Assembly: GCA_029856045.1 (NCBI GenBank)
Contig: JAHQWG010000016.1
Span: 437,921-501,920, forward strand
Direction of reading: 5' to 3'
DNA from: Promethearchaeia archaeon
GTDB lineage: Archaea; Asgardarchaeota; Lokiarchaeia; Sigyniarchaeales; SOKP01
Length of the DNA: 64,000 nt
The translations under genes and the position numbers were made by a program. Positions 63,751-64,000 of the stretch are shown here, in pieces. The first letter of the stretch is position 1. Every line of letters begins with the position of its first letter. Below the pieces are notes generated by a model that was not told the DNA's origin, made no database searches, and saw only the letters and a program-made list of their open reading frames with translations.

Positions 63751-63952
63751 ATCTTATGATTATATTTAGAAAAATTCTAAAAGGATAAATTGGGTCAATT
63801 AATTTAAGTTCAATTACAAAAAAATCAAGATTATATAAATATTTCTACAATTCAGCATGAATTTTTAATAAAAATTCAGAGAGAGAGCTTTTAAAAAAAT
63901 ATAAATCTTCGAAAAATGATTATAATTTTAAGAAGAAAATGTCAATAGCGTC
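63751..63952. other. Gene-free spacer upstream of hsp20
   Basis: AT-rich sequence between the hsp20 promoter and the last partial gene; nothing supported here. Confidence 0.3.
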
Positions 63953-64000
63953 TTATTTTTTTTCCTTCAATTCTAGTATAAATCTATAAACAGAACCCCA
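63953..64000 (-). CDS. C-terminal end of a gene running off the right edge (partial)
   Basis: On the minus strand the last 48 bases read WGSVYRFILELKEKK and a TAA at 63953-63955. This is a plausible protein end, of the G-S-x-F-x-F-x-L type seen at the tail of histidine kinases, but 15 residues are far too few to assign it. Low confidence. Confidence 0.25.
   Translation of the reverse strand, partial: WGSVYRFILELKEKK

Overview
This is an AT-rich (clearly below 35% GC by eye) archaeal chromosome segment, best explained as an Asgard archaeon of the Lokiarchaeia (Promethearchaeota) type. The case rests on the combination of a two-domain gelsolin-like protein, a Roadblock/LC7-like protein, a large RING-finger protein next to a proteasome beta subunit, an archaeal histone, a two-AAA-domain CDC48, a Nog1-type GTPase, a Clp1/Grc3-type RNA kinase and methanofuran-type C1 genes. 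These sit among genes of bacterial flavour: a short UvrA, GH130 and GT4 enzymes, PadR and BtrH proteins. Genes are densely packed on both strands and separated by AT-rich gaps with TATA-like boxes. I saw no rRNA, tRNA, CRISPR array or insertion sequence.

Layout. 1-5100: end of a membrane protein gene, a decayed ERCC4/Hef-like nuclease remnant, a Clp1/Grc3 kinase, a GNAT acetyltransferase, a coiled-coil protein, then two proteins sharing one C-terminal zinc ribbon, the second carrying two gelsolin domains. 5100-13800: aminotransferase, tail-anchored coiled-coil protein, a polyprenol-sugar group (GT-C, GT2-GtrA fusion, methyltransferase), an ABC exporter pair, a LysE exporter and a small zinc protein. 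13800-26000: prenyltransferase/squalene-cyclase-like protein, short UvrA, ion-transporter permease with a truncated copy behind it, a four-gene GT4/GH130 operon, and a decayed second copy of the uvrA 5' end. 26000-31500: GyrI-like and DUF3795 proteins, a BtrH-PadR-BtrH operon and two membrane proteins. 31700-36300: FAD-dependent reductase, RING protein, a proteasome beta subunit lacking its catalytic threonine, and the histone. 36900-47300: SIS-domain isomerase, a radical SAM-DUF362-unknown operon, coiled-coil and membrane proteins, and broken small genes. 47700-54900: CorA, an ArsB/NhaD-type permease overlapping a Roadblock-like gene, MscS, aspartate-semialdehyde dehydrogenase, TPR-like protein and Nog1 GTPase. 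54900-59800: an unknown helical protein, methanofuran genes mfnF and mfnE, a zinc protein and a multi-cluster ferredoxin. 59800-64000: an HSR1-like regulator, CDC48 and Hsp20, with a perfect palindrome at the predicted hsp20 transcription start.

Genes that appear to work together: proteasome beta with RING (protein turnover); hsp20-cdc48-ArsR regulator (heat shock/proteostasis); mfnF-mfnE with the polyferredoxin (methanofuran-dependent C1 metabolism); the GT4/GH130 operon (glycan synthesis and turnover); and the radical SAM/DUF362/unknown operon, whose product I cannot name. The window also carries an unusual number of decaying gene pieces (about 302-485, 19413-19586, 25597-25856, 43076-43160, 44340-44554), some visibly derived from intact genes nearby.
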